Shown here: in pieces, positions 63,874 through 64,000 of the stretch
Position numbering within the stretch: position 1 is the stretch's first letter
How the letters are laid out: each line of letters begins with the position of its first letter
Assembly: GCA_016787575.1 (NCBI GenBank)
Contig: JAEUUO010000010.1
Location: forward strand, 222,002 to 286,001
Length of the DNA: 64,000 nucleotides
Direction: 5' to 3'
Source: Saprospiraceae bacterium
Lineage (GTDB): Bacteria > Bacteroidota > Bacteroidia > Chitinophagales > Saprospiraceae
The notes under the pieces: model-generated
The model's input: the letters and a program-made list of their open reading frames with translations, nothing else
What the model was told of the DNA's origin: nothing
Database searches by the model: none
Made by a program: the position numbers and the translations under genes

Positions 63874-64000
63874 GAACCCCAAACCCCTTGAAAGGGGCTT
63901 TAATATTTTAAAGCTTGAAAATTTTTTTAATCCAGTAAGATTTATAAAATTCTTTTAATAAGCCAAGCTCATAAAACGAACACAATACAAAAGCCCCTTT
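63874..64000. mobile_element. MITE-like element, copy 5 (cut by window end)
   Basis: The left terminal repeat is at 63874-63901; the inverted right terminal repeat starts at 63990 and runs past the window, implying about 144 bp. The interior shares TAATCCAGTAAGATTTA with copy 1 and ATAAAACGAACACAATACAAAAG with the complement of the 53160-53190 array sequence, which links the two repeat fields. Confidence 0.75.

Overview
The window looks like a chromosomal segment of a Bacteroidota bacterium, most likely a Saprospiraceae-type environmental lineage. Reasons are the low GC content by eye, several secreted proteins with type IX secretion (T9SS) C-terminal sorting domains, the clade-typical run bamD - omega subunit - coaBC - DUF4835, TAnnTTTG promoter elements, and Bacteroidota-restricted families (DUF4835, delta-60 propellers, YfhO proteins, propeller/Y_Y_Y histidine kinases). 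No rRNA or tRNA gene, CRISPR array, prophage or intact transposase gene was found. The assignment is inference from gene content only.

Layout. 1-9168: end of a TPR protein, a convergent delta-60 T9SS cargo, a LolA-like protein, a GH3-family enzyme, then a compact housekeeping operon (bamD, omega, coaBC, DUF4835, purN, beta-carbonic-anhydrase-like). 9286-22252: a propeller-type histidine kinase and its LuxR-type regulator, followed on the same strand by five paralogous small secreted cysteine-rich proteins, a predicted outer-membrane protein, a lipoprotein and a giant T9SS type B surface protein that is frameshifted in this sequence. 22249-31510: RluA-type pseudouridine synthase, an arsenate reductase/aquaporin pair, an S9 peptidase with an unusual C-terminal extension, a beta-helix cargo, an RsmB-type methyltransferase and an OmpA protein with calcium-binding repeats. 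31639-36388: DUF1761, an MBL hydrolase, three membrane proteins and a PAP2 phosphatase. 36389-38417: a decayed zone with an orphan T9SS tail, two MITE-like elements, DUF2200 and an aspartyl-protease-like remnant. 38418-49101: three large T9SS cargo genes. 49314-56000: DUF5675, a P-type ATPase, a large repeat field and small membrane/lipoprotein genes. 56174-63700: a three-gene 2-oxoacid:ferredoxin oxidoreductase operon and a YfhO membrane protein.

Most distinctive signals: (i) the cysteine-rich paralog array next to a two-component system, with exact shared cysteine spacing (C-x9-C-x2-C-x8-C-x4-C-x5-C) and a duplicated C-x3-C-x6-C-x3-C module; I do not recognise this family. (ii) A family of about 115-144 bp MITE-like elements whose 28-bp terminal inverted repeats are themselves near-palindromic (core CCCCTTGAAAGGGG), with a tandem 71-bp array of half-elements. 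(iii) Intergenic heptanucleotide repeats of several unrelated word families (TANAGRC, AATTAAG, GGCTGAA, GGTAGTT). (iv) Diverged 89-bp direct repeats flanking the cotH gene.

All domain assignments come from reading the translated sequence, without database searches. Residue positions are approximate unless a motif is quoted.
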